64,000 bases of DNA from Diploptera punctata (lineage: Eukaryota > Arthropoda > Insecta > Blattodea > Blaberidae). A model generated the notes under the pieces. It had not been told where the DNA came from and did not search any database. It saw nothing but the letters and a program-made list of their open reading frames with translations. The DNA lies in assembly GCA_030220185.1 (NCBI GenBank), contig JASPKZ010001233.1, forward strand, positions 2,930,501 to 2,994,500, in the 5' to 3' direction. The position numbers and the translations under genes are program-made. Of the stretch, positions 32,435-41,660 are shown piece after piece. The stretch's first letter is position 1. The number at the start of each line of letters is the position of its first letter.

Positions 32435-32846
32435 TGGTGAAATTAAATGTTTCTTACCTCTCCTCATATATATTTTCTAAGTTGATCACGATTTCGAGAC
32501 TATAACTGTCTCATCATCAGAACTTTGTTGGCGACTGGTGTTATGTCGATCGGAAGAAACTCTTCTTCTTCCCTCTGTTGGTGGACCGATGAACCTCTAG
32601 ATCAGGTCACTTCGAAATTCCCACAAATTTTGACCTGATCCAGAGGTTCATCAGTCCACCAACAGAGGGAAGAAGAAGAGTTTCTTCCGATCAACATAAC
32701 ACCAGTCGCCAACAAAGTTCTGATGATGAGACAGTTATAGTCTCGAAATCGTGATCAACTTAGAAAATATATATGAGGAGAGGTAAGAAACATTTAATTT
32801 CACCATAAATTAAACCTCATAGTGATTAATTCCTATAAAAGTTAAA
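32435..32846 (+). mobile_element. PLE palindrome (412 bp), paired hammerheads, 12-bp TSD
   Basis: CTTCTGAATACA lies at 32423-32434 and 32847-32858. Arms of about 180 bp mirror around 32625. The plus arm shows a textbook hammerhead core: CTGATGA at 32720-32726, stem GAGAC/GTCTC, GAAA at 32745-32748. The minus arm holds its mirror near 32490-32520. The tail AAACCTCATAGTGATTAATT occurs only at the right. It inserted into a SINE E-like copy whose remainder follows at 32860. Confidence 0.85.
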
Positions 32847-32859
32847 CTTCTGAATACAG

Positions 32860-33125
32860 CTTATGCAGTTCCAGATTCGATTCCCTGTCAGATCACAGCG
32901 ATTTTTTTCTTAAAGGGATTATTTCTGTGGTTGCCCATGGTCTGGATTTAGGTTAAGTTTATGTTTAAGGACTCTCCTGGTGCTTCATTATCATTCATCA
33001 CCTATCATATCATCAGGATAATGTATCGCCACCTTTCAGGCACCTGAACTTAAGAAGTGGATTAAAATTCTGCTATCCAAAGAGAGAATACCAGAAATGT
33101 TATAAAAACAGCCTAGTAGAAACAT
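32860..33125 (+). repeat. SINE family E, degraded
   Basis: CCAGATTCGATTCCCTGTCA (B-box), GGACTCTCCTGGTGCTTCAT, CACCTATCATATCATCAGG and GGCACCTGAACTTAAGAAGT follow the same order as in the well-preserved copy at 61341-61718. Confidence 0.7.
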
Positions 33126-33234
33126 TATTCCAGTATTATAATTAGTAAAAGAATAAATTGTTTTGTTTTTTTTTTCATCTTACGTTATATTTGTTGATTT
33201 CTTTTAGGATGTGTTTCAAAACATCTTTGTTTTA

Positions 33235-33872
33235 AAATTAAAATGTAAAATTATGGAATATTCACCTGAAAGGTCTGTCTCCTCAACTTAATTAATTATT
33301 TCACTGTAGCGCTTTCGGGACCTGTCCCATCATCGGCAGGATTCAAAACTGGTGTTTCACTGAAGATCTGGTAGAGGGAGTTACGTGTATTGGGTTCATT
33401 TTCATTTATCAGATTGTCGTTGTTGTGAGCTGCTTTCATGATTTCCATCTCTTCGAGTACGTTTATCTTCGCTGGATTATTTTCTCTGTGCATTACTGTT
33501 AGGGTGTTTTCAATATTTAACATGTGATGTCCTTCATGGATAATGTGTTTTGCATATCTTGATTTTCCTTCTGTGTGAATAAAGTCTCGAAAATTTTCTT
33601 TAAATCTGATGTTAAAACTCCTGTTTGTTCTTCCTATATAAAACGTCATACAATAAACGAAAACGAACCCAATACATGTAACCCCCTCTACCAGATCTTC
33701 AGTGAAACACCAGTTTTGAATCCTGCCGATGATGGGACAAGTCCCGAAAGCGCTACAGTTAAATAATTAATTAAGTTGAGTAGACGGACCTTTCAGGTGA
33801 ATATTCCATAATTTTATATTTTAATTTTGAATAATACCTCAACGGAACACATCATGAATATTATAAAAATTG
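33235..33872 (+). mobile_element. PLE palindrome nested in another PLE, 12-bp TSD
   Basis: ATCTTTGTTTTA at 33223-33234 and 33873-33884 is a perfect duplication inside the outer PLE arm. The minus arm (33250-33652) is longer and carries the endonuclease; the plus arm (33653-33800) is shorter. Both hold a hammerhead: minus CCGATGA at 33330-33336 with GAAA at 33313-33316, plus CCGATGA at 33726-33732 with GAAA at 33746-33749, stem GGGAC/GTCCC. The tail variant ACCTCAACGGAACAC is at the right. Confidence 0.85.
33296..33649 (-). CDS. PLE GIY-YIG endonuclease, C-terminal fragment
   Basis: This is a domain that nicks target DNA during Penelope-like retrotransposition. The 117-residue open frame starts MTFYIGRTNRSFNIRFKENF: the YIG motif and following conserved arginines are present, but GIY and the whole reverse transcriptase upstream are missing because the palindrome junction lies just before the first codon. 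Residues ~30-45 (RYAKHIIHEGH) contain the conserved histidine region. NVLEEMEIMKA supplies the catalytic-glutamate region. The frame ends SETPVLNPADDGTGPESATV; its last codons overlap the hammerhead core. Intact reading suggests a young copy, though it is not independently functional. Confidence 0.8.
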   Translation of the reverse strand: MTFYIGRTNRSFNIRFKENFRDFIHTEGKSRYAKHIIHEGHHMLNIENTLTVMHRENNPAKINVLEEMEIMKAAHNNDNLINENEPNTRNSLYQIFSETPVLNPADDGTGPESATVK

Positions 33873-34439
33873 ATCTTTGTTTTATCTTCAGCTTGTCCAG
33901 ACTGGTGATCTTGGCCCAGAATGTCGACTTCTACTCCTTCTTTTTGTAGTCCGAAGAACTTGCATATCAAATCTCTCTCCCCAGGAATTTCAAAATTCAC
34001 GATTCCTGGGAGAAAGATTTGATATGCAAGTTATTTGGACCACAAAAAGAGGGAGTAGGAGTCGACATCCAGGGCCGACAACATAGAGATCATCAGTCTG
34101 TACAAGCTGAAGATAAAACAAAGATGTTATGAAATGCATGCTAAAAGAAATCAATGAATATGAGATAAGATGAAAAATGACTGAATTTATTTATTAAGAA
34201 GAACCTCATAATGTTACTTCCTATTGTAATTTCACAATAAAGAGAAAAGTAGTTTTGAGTGCCAGAGGTGAGAAAAGAATTGTGATTTGTATTAGTAGTC
34301 ATTTACATAGAAAAAGTGATCCTTATTGCTAGGAAAGTGCATTCATTGCTGAAAGTTGAGTCTCAAGAGGCTATGGATAAAATCACAATTAAACGACAAA
34401 TGGAAAATTATAAAAATGAGAAGTTTTACATCAGCCTCG

Positions 34440-34605
34440 AAGGTTAAGTTCCGTGAGTTGCAAGTTCATACCCAGACAGGGTTGGTAGATTTTTTTAGGA
34501 TGGAAAAAATCCAAAGAATGAGTCCTCTGGGAGAGACTTGGTGCAGTGGGTCCAGAGCCTGAAGATTTATGGGTTTGTAAAAGAACCTCAAGCCTGAATT
34601 ATAAA
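34440..34605 (+). repeat. SINE family B, partial
   Basis: GTTGCAAGTTCATACCC (B-box position), TTTTTTTAGGATGG-type body, GGGAGAGACTTG and CTGAAGATTTATGGG match other B copies with divergence. Confidence 0.6.
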
Positions 34606-34639
34606 ATTATGTACGTTGTATGTAGTTTCCTCATGCCTG

Positions 34640-34765
34640 AGATTTATTTTGAGAATCTGGTGACCAAATATCATATCAGACAAGGAATTAAGGAAGATAA
34701 CATCCAGGATGAGATCTGGAAGGAAATTAAATATCGCAAATGGATTGGTCGCATTCTCAGATGAG
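34640..34765 (+). mobile_element. Short non-LTR polymerase fragment
   Basis: The + strand reads YHIRQGIKEDNIQDEIWKEI followed by KYRKWIGRILR, like the KRWIGHILR region after the RT domain. It is abruptly followed by an opposing fragment of another family. Confidence 0.45.
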
Positions 34766-34774
34766 AAATAGACA

Positions 34775-35355
34775 GTGTGTACTCTTCTTCTTCACTTCAT
34801 GGGCTAGGTAAATTGTGTGTTCTGTCCATCTTTTCACTGGCCTTTCTATATTCCTTGATCCACTTGGCTTGTAGTTAAATGCTGCTTTTGGTAACCTTGT
34901 TACGTTCATTCTTTCTACATGTCTAAACCATTTATCTCTATATTCCTTGATTTTATCATTCTGTGGATATATGTTTAACTCTGTTCTTATATCTTCATTC
35001 TTTATCCAATCAAATTTTGTGCAGTCTTTTGTTGTTCTAAAGAAGTTCATTTCTATGCTTTGTATTCTACTTTGTAATTTTTTGGTTATTACCCAAGTTT
35101 CACTCCCATAATGTTTTATAAAACTTCAATCTAGTATCTTCTTGTTTCGTTCTTTAATGATTTATGTACAGTTCTGCATATCGTTTGAAATTTCGACAGT
35201 TTCAAATTTATGTCTCTTTCAGTTTTTGTGTCATATTAAAATTACAACCCAAATAATTAAAATTTGTTCCAGAGATTTGTTGTCTTATGATTTTTGATCT
35301 TATATATTCATTTCCCCAAAATGCCATTATTTTTGTTTTTTCTTTTGTTATTTTA
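34775..35355 (-). mobile_element. Non-LTR retrotransposon C-terminal fragment (fifth family)
   Basis: The minus strand includes NFFRTTKDCTKFDWIKNEDI, RTELNIYPQNDKIKEYRDKW, FRHVERMNVTRLPKAAFNYK and SGSRNIERPVKRW (open 34757-35050). Further upstream at about 35040-35340 are degraded RT-thumb residues. Resembles the 58380-58720 fragment in layout. No catalytic core. Confidence 0.7.
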
Positions 35356-35385
35356 GTGTGCACTCTAATGGAAGTAATGAGAATT

Positions 35386-35736
35386 CAAACCATTTATAAA
35401 AGAGCCAGGATTCATGAGAAGTAATGATGAGAGATTCCAGGCTATGTGGCCGTTGTCCATTACTGATGTTCCTACCAGACGTTTCTCCCTCAACTGCAGA
35501 GGGCATCTTCAGTGATGAGTGCTTCTAGGTGTTGTTCCCTGGTCAGAGACTCAACTGTGAAACACAGTCAGTTGAACCTCTGAACAGGGAACAACACCTA
35601 GAAGCATTCATCACTGAAGATGCCCTCTGCAGTTGAGGGAGGAATGTCTGGTAGGAATACCAGTAATAGACAACGGCCACATAGCCTGGTATCTCTTAAC
35701 ATTATGATTGCCCACAGTGAAAGCCTACATTCAAAT
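35386..35736. mobile_element. PLE-type palindrome, possible 9-bp TSD
   Basis: Arms of about 130 bp mirror around 35562: left CCAGGCTATGTGGCCGTTGT and GAGGGCATCTTCAGTGATGA; right TCATCACTGAAGATGCCCTC and CGGCCACATAGCCTGG. CTGAAGATGCCCTC...GAGGGAGGAA on the plus arm is a decayed hammerhead. ATGAGAATT at 35377-35385 and 35737-35745 may be the TSD. Confidence 0.65.
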
Positions 35737-35745
35737 ATGAGAATT

Positions 35746-36030
35746 TTTTCCAAATTCAGGTAGATTCGAAATTTGAATTTCTGAATGTTCATAAAAAATC
35801 AAAATAAGTGTTGGATTAAAAAAAAAAGCTAGTATTAAGTTAATAATATTTGTATGCAAGTTATATAATTATAATTTTTAAAATTTCTAAATAATAAGGT
35901 ATCTAATCCTAGTTTATCAATTAGATTTCATAGCTTCATCATAAAATTAAATAACCACACAATTAAAATTTCAAACCATAAATTCAGTTGAATGGTTCCA
36001 AAATACTCCCCCCAGCAGAACATGGATATT
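35746..36030. other. AT-rich DNA, nothing recognised
   Basis: No frames or shared repeats. Confidence 0.4.
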
Positions 36031-36042
36031 CAGAACTACCTA

Positions 36043-36378
36043 AAAAATGACAGGCCTAGAAGGCCCTTGGCCTACCAGCCGGCTGCTGGCCTCACATCCT
36101 CATGTGTTATTCGCAGAGGTAGACGATCATCTTGCCAGTATATGGGTGACATGTGGTCAACATGTTGAGTCCCCCAGCCGTTATAACTGGTCTTCTCAAC
36201 CTGGAGTAGCTACTTATTGTAGCTACCCAAATGCCCCACGATGCTGGGTGGACACCAGACCTATACTCTCCAAATTTCCATGAGAAAATTTCTTCCCCCA
36301 TGGAGATTTGAACCTGCACATGTTCCATAGCTATGCGCCAAGGGATCTTGCCGTAACCACTTGGCTACGGCGTGGGAC
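36043..36378 (-). repeat. SINE family D, full length, 12-bp TSD
   Basis: CAGAACTACCTA at 36031-36042 and 36379-36390. The minus-strand head is GTCCCACGCCGTAGCCAAGT (A-box) and CAGGTTCAAATCTCC (B-box). The body includes TAGCTACAATAAGTAGCTAC and ends AAGGGCCTTCTAGGCCTGTC with an A/T tail at the left. Confidence 0.85.
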
Positions 36379-36390
36379 CAGAACTACCTA

Positions 36391-36691
36391 AAGGTAAAGG
36401 TAAAGTGTTTCCACTACAGGCCATAGGAGGCCTTTGGGTAGTAGGAAGTTAAGGCTCCCACTGTTTCTAGGCAATCGGCACTTGATGTCAGCCCTGCTTG
36501 ACAGCCACCTTTACCCTCACAAAAGCATCTGGTACTCATTTCCGTTAGAGGCTGAGTCGGCCCCAGGGCAATGGTGTCACCAGAAGGTTTGGGTCAATTA
36601 AAAAATTCTGACCCTCACCAGGACTCGAACCCTTGATCTTCCGATTTGTAGTGTATTGCCTTAACCATCTAAGCTACAGCGTGCCCCCAAT
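36391..36691 (-). repeat. SINE family C, full length, same target as the adjacent SINE D
   Basis: The same CAGAACTACCTA follows at 36692-36703, so this SINE is bounded by 36379-36390 and 36692-36703. The head on minus is GGGGGCACGCTGTAGCTTAG and AGGGTTCGAGTCCTGG; the tail is ACCTTTACCTT at the left. Confidence 0.88.
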
Positions 36692-36709
36692 CAGAACTAC
36701 CTACAGTCA

Positions 36710-37112
36710 CATTTTAAAGTTTAGCCATCCTACCCCACTTCAAGCACTGGTGACATGATCGGCATGTAGGGTTCCCCAGCCGTTATAACTGGTTTTCTCA
36801 ACCTCGAGCTACTATTTATTGTACTAACCAATTTTCTCAAAATGCTGGGTTGGCATTGGTCTCATACTGGCTAAAAAAAAAGGTGATTTGAAACAGTGCA
36901 AATCCCTTAGTTTTTCACCAAGGCATGATGCCTGAAATCACTCTTACTTACTCCTGGCGCGACAGGCCTACAAGGCCCTTAGCCTACCAGCCGGCTGCTG
37001 GCCTCACATCCACATGTGTCAATCACAGAGGTAGATGATAATCAGCCAGTGTAGGGGTGACATGTGGTCAGCATGTCGAGCTGAAATCACTCTGCTACAG
37101 TGCAATATAGGT
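36710..37112 (-). repeat. SINE family D, older copy split by a younger D fragment
   Basis: GGTTCCCCAGCCGTTATAAC, AATGCTGGGTTGGCATTGGT and TTTGAAACAGTGCAAATCCC match family D with more divergence. The element continues after the insertion as GCTACAGTGCAATATAGG. Confidence 0.65.
36945..37080 (-). repeat. 5'-truncated SINE D inserted in an older SINE D, 13-bp TSD
   Basis: CTGAAATCACTCT at 36932-36944 and 37081-37093. The 136-bp insert holds only the 3' half of family D (GGCCTACAAGGCCCTTAGCC; GTAGGGGTGACATGTGGTCA). Confidence 0.88.
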
Positions 37113-37274
37113 GCCTCCAGATAGCTGAGGCATGGCACATCAGAGTTGAATAGGCGTACTCTGTCTCTTTCTCATGTGTGCTAATAACCAAACTAAAAGT
37201 ATCTGCCGCTTATCTTAAACTCTTAAATGCCTTCAGTTAAAGCAGTTTGTCTCAAAAGAACCAATGTTTTGTTA

Positions 37275-37442
37275 TATTATGATCTGTAGATATTTTTCAG
37301 GCTTCTTGGTTGTTGTGAAGCGTAGAATTCCCCGACGTTTCGCCAGAGTCTATATCTGGCATCCTCAAGGATTGGCTTGAGACGGGAATTCTATGCCTTA
37401 CAACCACAGACAACAAGCCCGAAAAATATGTACAGATCATAA
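37275..37442. mobile_element. PLE-type palindrome with hammerhead core
   Basis: Outer arms of about 60 bp mirror: ATGATCTGTAGATATTTTTC and GGCTTCTTGGTTGT against ACAACAAGCCCG and AAATATGTACAGATCAT. On the minus strand CTTGAGGATGCCAGA (37355-37369), a loop, TCTGGCGAAACGTCGGGG (37332-37350) is a clear hammerhead core. No TSD resolved. Confidence 0.7.
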
Positions 37443-37577
37443 TAAGAACTCTATTCTTGAAATCCTGTCTTTGTTTTGTGAGTTAGAATAGTACGAGTGA
37501 TGCAGATGATTCCCGGATGGAATTGAAAGATTCAGCAAGCTGGCTGCTTTCAGCTATCTGGCAGTCTCTGTAACTAT

Positions 37578-37763
37578 ACTAATTCCAAGCTAAGTTCCAG
37601 ATTGTAAACAAACTTGCATAAGATATTACTCCATCTATTGGGAGAACCATGTACTACATTTACCTGCCATGTGACTGGATTTTGTACAATAGAAACATTG
37701 TTCTTTGGCAACATTTTATGGGAAATAAGACTGAATACAACATAAAGTGGTACCAATAACACT
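37578..37763. repeat. Dispersed repeat H
   Basis: About 185 bp resembles the reverse complement of 54228-54414: AAGTTCCAGATTGTAAACAA, AAGATATTACTCC, and AATAAGACTGAATACA up to GGTACC. It lies just upstream of the ORF-family fragment at 37985-38410 and may belong to the same element. Confidence 0.55.
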
Positions 37764-37984
37764 GGTCAACATGATTTTTGTCTCATGAGTACCAATAGTT
37801 GTACTTAATGCAGTTTTTTTATCGTGTTTTCAAATATGTATTCGGAATTTCTCCATCACCCACAGTTTTTTTATTTTAATTTCAATTAATGGATTTAATT
37901 ATTTTCTGCTCAACAAACATTAAAGAGATTACGTCAAAATCAAAACATACAGTGGTTGTACCCTGACTTGCAATCTGCAATGAG

Positions 37985-38410
37985 ACCATTTCCACACTGC
38001 GAAGAATTGCCCATACCAAACATGTGACATTAGATGAAGAAAGCTCAGATTCTGATGGAAGTAAGAAAGAAGAAGAAACAGATTTTGGTGATACAACTTT
38101 TGAACAAAGCTGTTCATCTGAGCCTCATTTATTGACTCAAGAAGATCTCATACGAGATTTAAAGTTATCCAAAAACCAGTCTGAAATGCTTGGTTCCCAG
38201 CTAAAAGGATGGAATCTCTCGAAAACCTTGCATGATGGAGAAAAACAAATATCATATTTGAATTCAGGAGAAAACATACTATCAGAATCACATATTTTTC
38301 TTTCTGAGACAAAAAAAAAGTTTCTTTTTTGTTGCTCAGTGTTATTGAAAAGTTCACAGATCTAACCCATAAACTGCTACTCATCACTGGAATGACTTCT
38401 TCCGCCATTT
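37985..38410 (+). pseudogene. Fragment of a widespread ORF family of unknown function
   Basis: In one frame PFPHCEELPIPNM, then in the next (open 38024-38365, GTG start as drawn) SSDSDGSKKEEETDFGDTTF, EQSCSSEPHLLTQEDLIRDL and KLSKNQSEMLGSQLKGWNL. The acidic region followed by LTQ-DL-DLxLSKxQxExLGSxLKGWNLL is a signature I recognise from repeated uncharacterised proteins in many arthropod genomes, probably transposon-borne. After GWNLS the frame breaks. No biochemical role can be given. It is truncated to the N-terminal ~100 residues. Confidence 0.6.
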
Positions 38411-38706
38411 TGTTACATATAGATCACCATTCGCTTGAATGCCAACTTTTAAAACAGGTCTGGAGAGAGCAAGGATAGTTTTACATGCACTATGCCATGT
38501 TATTCTCCAGATATATAACCAATGCACTGAAAACTTAACTTTTGAATTTTTATGGGTTAGATATTTTTTTCAGGGCAACTACCAGTATTCAATTAGGAAC
38601 TTCCTCCATTTCTTATTTATTTGACAAAAAATTATATATTCATTCATAGTGTTCTGCTCAAGAGCAGGTCTTTCACTACAAACTCAGCATTCTCCACTCT
38701 TTCATT
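38411..38706. other. No feature recognised
   Basis: AT-rich interval between the ORF-family fragment and the tRNA-like units. Confidence 0.35.
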
Positions 38707-39275
38707 AATAGAAGCCCTACTGGCTTTATAAACTAGTGTTAAATTCCCAATAAATGTCTTCTTAACTAAGAAGCCGCCATTTGCAAAGATAGAAGCAAAG
38801 GTTTCAAGCATTTGGCGCGAGGGAATTACAACGTATATAAGAGAAAAATTTGCATCGATCGCAACTCGCCTCGGTAGCTCAGTTGGTAGAGCACTTGGCC
38901 CGGAAAGCCAAGGGTCCTGGGTTTGAGTCTCGGTCTAGGTGAAAATTTTTCTCTTCAAATATAATTTATCCTTCAGTGAGAAGTGTTAAATTAATAATAA
39001 AAACGTCAATAGAAGCCCTACTGGCTTTATAAAATAGTGTTAAATTCCCAACAAATTTCTTAACTAAGAAGCTGCCATTTGCAAAGATAGAAGCAAAGGT
39101 TTCAAGCAATTGGGCACGAGAGAATTACAAGTACATAAGAGAAAAATATGTGTCTAGATCGCAACTCGCCTCGGTAGCTTAGTTGGTAGAGCACTTGGCC
39201 TGGAAAGCCAAGGGTCCCGGTTCGAGTCTCGGTCTAGGCAAACATTTTTCTTTTCAAATATAATTTAATCCTCAT
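38707..39275 (+). repeat. Two tandem ~301-bp units, each with a tRNA-like sequence (family A)
   Basis: AATAGAAGCCCTACTGGCTT starts at 38707 and again at 39008. Each unit holds CTTAACTAAGAAGC, a CTCAAATTT-type linker, then a tRNA-like sequence (38868-38940 and 39168-39239) and the trailer TTTTTCTCTTCAAATATAAT. The tRNA-like parts have the anticodon loop CCGGAAA or CTGGAAA and a perfect TTGGC/GCCAA anticodon stem. The second unit is cut short by a reverse-transcriptase fragment. Confidence 0.85.
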
Positions 39276-39545
39276 GTTTATCTTCCTTGGTTTCTTTTCT
39301 ATAACCATGGCCTTCGTCTTATTTATATTTATCTTCATCCCATAATTCTCGCACTTATCATTTAGCTCCATCAGCATGTTCCTCAGTGTCATTGCATCTT
39401 CTGCTAGCAAAGCCATATCATCAGCAAATCTTATGCACTTTATTCTTCTTCCTCCCATGTTTACACCTCCCGTATTGCTGAAGTAGTTCATTAGGTTTTC
39501 CAGGTAGATATTGAAAAGGGTAGGTGATAGAGGCCTACCTAAATA
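39273..39545 (-). mobile_element. Non-LTR reverse transcriptase core fragment
   Basis: The minus strand carries the catalytic palm: RPLSPTLFNIYLENLMNYF, then GGRRIKCIRFADDMALLAED (catalytic FADD, Y replaced by F), NMLMELNDKCENYGMKIN and NKTKAMVIEKK (open 39234-39491). One frameshift precedes SPTLF. It is the only well-preserved catalytic RT core here. Upstream sequence of the same element continues, after an nLTR-1 insertion, at 39886-40096. Confidence 0.8.
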
Positions 39546-39607
39546 GACATTTATGCTTTTTCCTTGATGTCAGTAGATAACTGGTATTTACTGATGCAAT
39601 TTCATTA

Positions 39608-39885
39608 TGAACAGAATTTATGTTCCATGCTGACTAACTAACTGGCACTATCCTGTAAGTTCATGGCCATGCAAACATAAGCTCTCCATACATCCATATC
39701 CTGATCTAATGTTTTCCAATCATCCCCTGTATAATCTACTGCCTTCAAATTGTGGTTAATGTTATTCTCCCATCTCACTCTTGGTCTACCAATTAGGCGT
39801 TTTCCCTGTGGTTTTCCTAAAAGAAGCTTCCATGCACCTCTTTCATTCTCCATTCATACCACATGTCCTGCACATTGAAATCTGT
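39608..39885 (-). mobile_element. 5'-truncated nLTR-1 inserted in the RT element
   Basis: TGCTGACT precedes (39600-39607) and follows (about 39886-39893). The minus-strand frame 39638-39853 reads MENERGAWKLLLGKPQGKRL, GRPRVRWENNINHNLKAVDY and DWKTLDQDMDVWRAYVCM. The 3' terminus is GTTAGT at the left. Confidence 0.75.
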
Positions 39886-40096
39886 GCTGACTCACCTGTA
39901 AATTCTGCAGTTATTTTCACCTAATCCTCAATGGCTAATGTGGGATATTTTTCACTAAACTATTTGAAAATATTCAAAATAATGTGTTTCTCTCCACTTT
40001 TCAAATGCTTTGCTTTCCAGTGTGTTTAATAAATTCTATAGAAATTTTACCATTTTGAAACAATTGAATTCCAATGTATTCTGCATTGCACATGCA
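39886..40096 (-). mobile_element. 5' continuation of the 39.3 kb RT element
   Basis: This matches, in reverse, 53892-54110: CTCACCTGTAAATTCTGCAG, TCCTCAATGGCTAATGTGGG and CTCCACTTTTCAAATGC. The joined order across the nLTR-1 insertion is confirmed by the uninterrupted copy at 53892-54175. Confidence 0.65.
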
Positions 40097-40182
40097 TAAG
40101 TATAAAACATATTTTTTTAATATATTAAAATTGTAATTATGTATTTTAGGATTCTATAACTTATGTAGACATGTGCTAGATA

Positions 40183-40205
40183 ATATATATATATATATAT
40201 ATATA
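40183..40205. repeat. (TA)n microsatellite
   Basis: About eleven TA units. Confidence 0.9.
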
Positions 40206-40210
40206 GATGG

Positions 40211-40449
40211 GCAATGAAAACCTCATAACTCCATTTTGGTAAATTTTACAGGAAAAACAAATAACTGTTTTAAATAATTATTAAAATTGATAAGCAATAG
40301 TTTCCACATATTTTACTACAGAATACAAGTCAAGTTATTAATAAATTTGAAGTCTGTGTTCTCAACAGGTTATGCATCACATATTTCTGTGCTGGCTACT
40401 GGAGTTATGTGGTTTTCAATGACTGATGGAGTTATGAGGTTTTCATTGC
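40211..40449. mobile_element. MITE-like element, 24-bp TIR
   Basis: GCAATGAAAACCTCATAACT+CCAT at 40211-40234 is exactly complementary to 40426-40449. A second, imperfect copy of the right TIR (GGAGTTATGTGGTTTTCAAT) lies just inside at 40401. The interior has no coding. TSD not resolved. Confidence 0.7.
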
Positions 40450-40669
40450 CTGCTGTCGAGATACATCTAGTCTTTCACATATTACACAATTTTTAAAAAT
40501 GCAATAATTAAGTAAAAAGACTTCATAGACCGAGTAACTGCCTGTCGAGACAGTGTATGTGGACATATGCCTGATATAATTTTCCGCACTTAAATGGGAG
40601 TGTATGTAGATGTAAATAAATAAATAAAAATAATAATTTTTTATTTTGATAGATTTTTTAAAATTGTAT
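40450..40669. other. AT-rich stretch, nothing recognised
   Basis: Contains a short AATAAATAAATAAAAATAAT simple repeat and no convincing gene. Confidence 0.4.
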
Positions 40670-40681
40670 ATATGAAAGACC

Positions 40682-40892
40682 AATATATTGACTTAGGCTT
40701 TCACGGCTGGAGTTGATATGATGTTGTTGGAGAAGATTTCTGGGCTGTAGGTCATGGTCTTGAGGCTTGAAGTTCCCTAATGTTTCGCCAGAGACTGCAT
40801 CTCAAGACCAGTTGCAGTCTCTGGCAAAACATTGGGGAACTTCAAGCCTCAAGACCACAGTCTACAGCCCGGAAATCTTCTTGAAGATCATC
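40682..40892. mobile_element. Small PLE palindrome (211 bp) with 12-bp TSD
   Basis: ATATGAAAGACC at 40670-40681 and 40893-40904. Arms mirror around 40806: GGGCTGTAGGTCATGGTCTT and GAGGCTTGAAGTTCCC against GGGGAACTTCAAGCCTC and AAGACCACAGTC. GCCAGAGACTGCATCTCAAG and TGTTTCGCC on the left arm are a decayed hammerhead on the minus strand. Confidence 0.75.
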
Positions 40893-40904
40893 ATATGAAA
40901 GACC

Positions 40905-41655
40905 CTTTTATTTTTATTTCCTTCATTTTGATTGTTAGAGAGTGAACTACATTTTCTTACATGCTTAAAGGTAAAACCATTATTTGACTGAAGAAAATGC
41001 AGTCATACATCTAGTTTGTTTACATTACAACTGGAACTTAGCTTGGGAGAGGTATAACTTTCTTATTGCTGTAAAATGCAAAATTTTATTTTTAAAGTGT
41101 CAATTTTTTATTACTATTATTTTTAGTTGCTAAAAAATCTACTATCTCTACCCATAGTGTTATTTCCTATTAATTTTATGATTGAAGTTTGATTAATATT
41201 TTATGATAATGTTAGTTTTAACAAATTGTGAAAGTCGTTGTAAACAATTGCACTAGTTGCATTATAATCCTGAAGAAGTAGTGTCTAGCAGGCTTGATTT
41301 TCTGTCCTCTGAAGGATGAAGCAGTGGAAGGGGCTCTGAGGGAAATAGGGCTACTGTAGTTCCAGTGCCGAACAAATACATTGGAGCAACTGGCCAACAT
41401 CTCGTGAGATCTGGCATAGTGTCTTCTTTAACTCATCATAAACATCAGTAATTCATGTAAATTTGTGACAGTTCTGTGTTTTCTTCACCATTCCTTAATA
41501 TGTAATTTATACTAAGGTTACCAGATTTTTACCTGAAATTAGCGGACAGATGTCTCCTCCACAGTTGTCATATCTGCCATATTTGTTGTAGTATTGTATT
41601 ATTCAAGGCTATTATAAATGAATCAGCCTTGATGGTCAGTGACGGGTAATATGTA
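40905..41655. other. No gene recognised
   Basis: AT-rich DNA. The minus-strand 60-codon frame at 41218-41400 has no recognisable motif. Confidence 0.4.
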
Positions 41656-41660
41656 CATTT

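Larger units (their letters stand above)
33170..34222 (+). mobile_element. PLE palindrome, outer member of a nested pair
   Basis: The left arm starts near 33177 (CATCTTACGTTATATTTGTT) and is interrupted at 33235. It resumes at 33873 (ATCTTTGTTTTATCTTCAGC) and meets the right arm near 34001. The right arm has CTGAAGA (34107-34113), GAAA (34131-34134) and coding that mirrors the left arm. The tail AACCTCATAATGTTACTTCC lies at 34194-34213. Arms are about 190 bp once the inner element is removed. Confidence 0.75.

Noticed and set aside
33575..33766. Plus-strand 63-codon frame as an independent gene
   Set aside because: It is the short plus arm of the PLE palindrome encoding the same C-terminus as the minus frame at 33296-33649.
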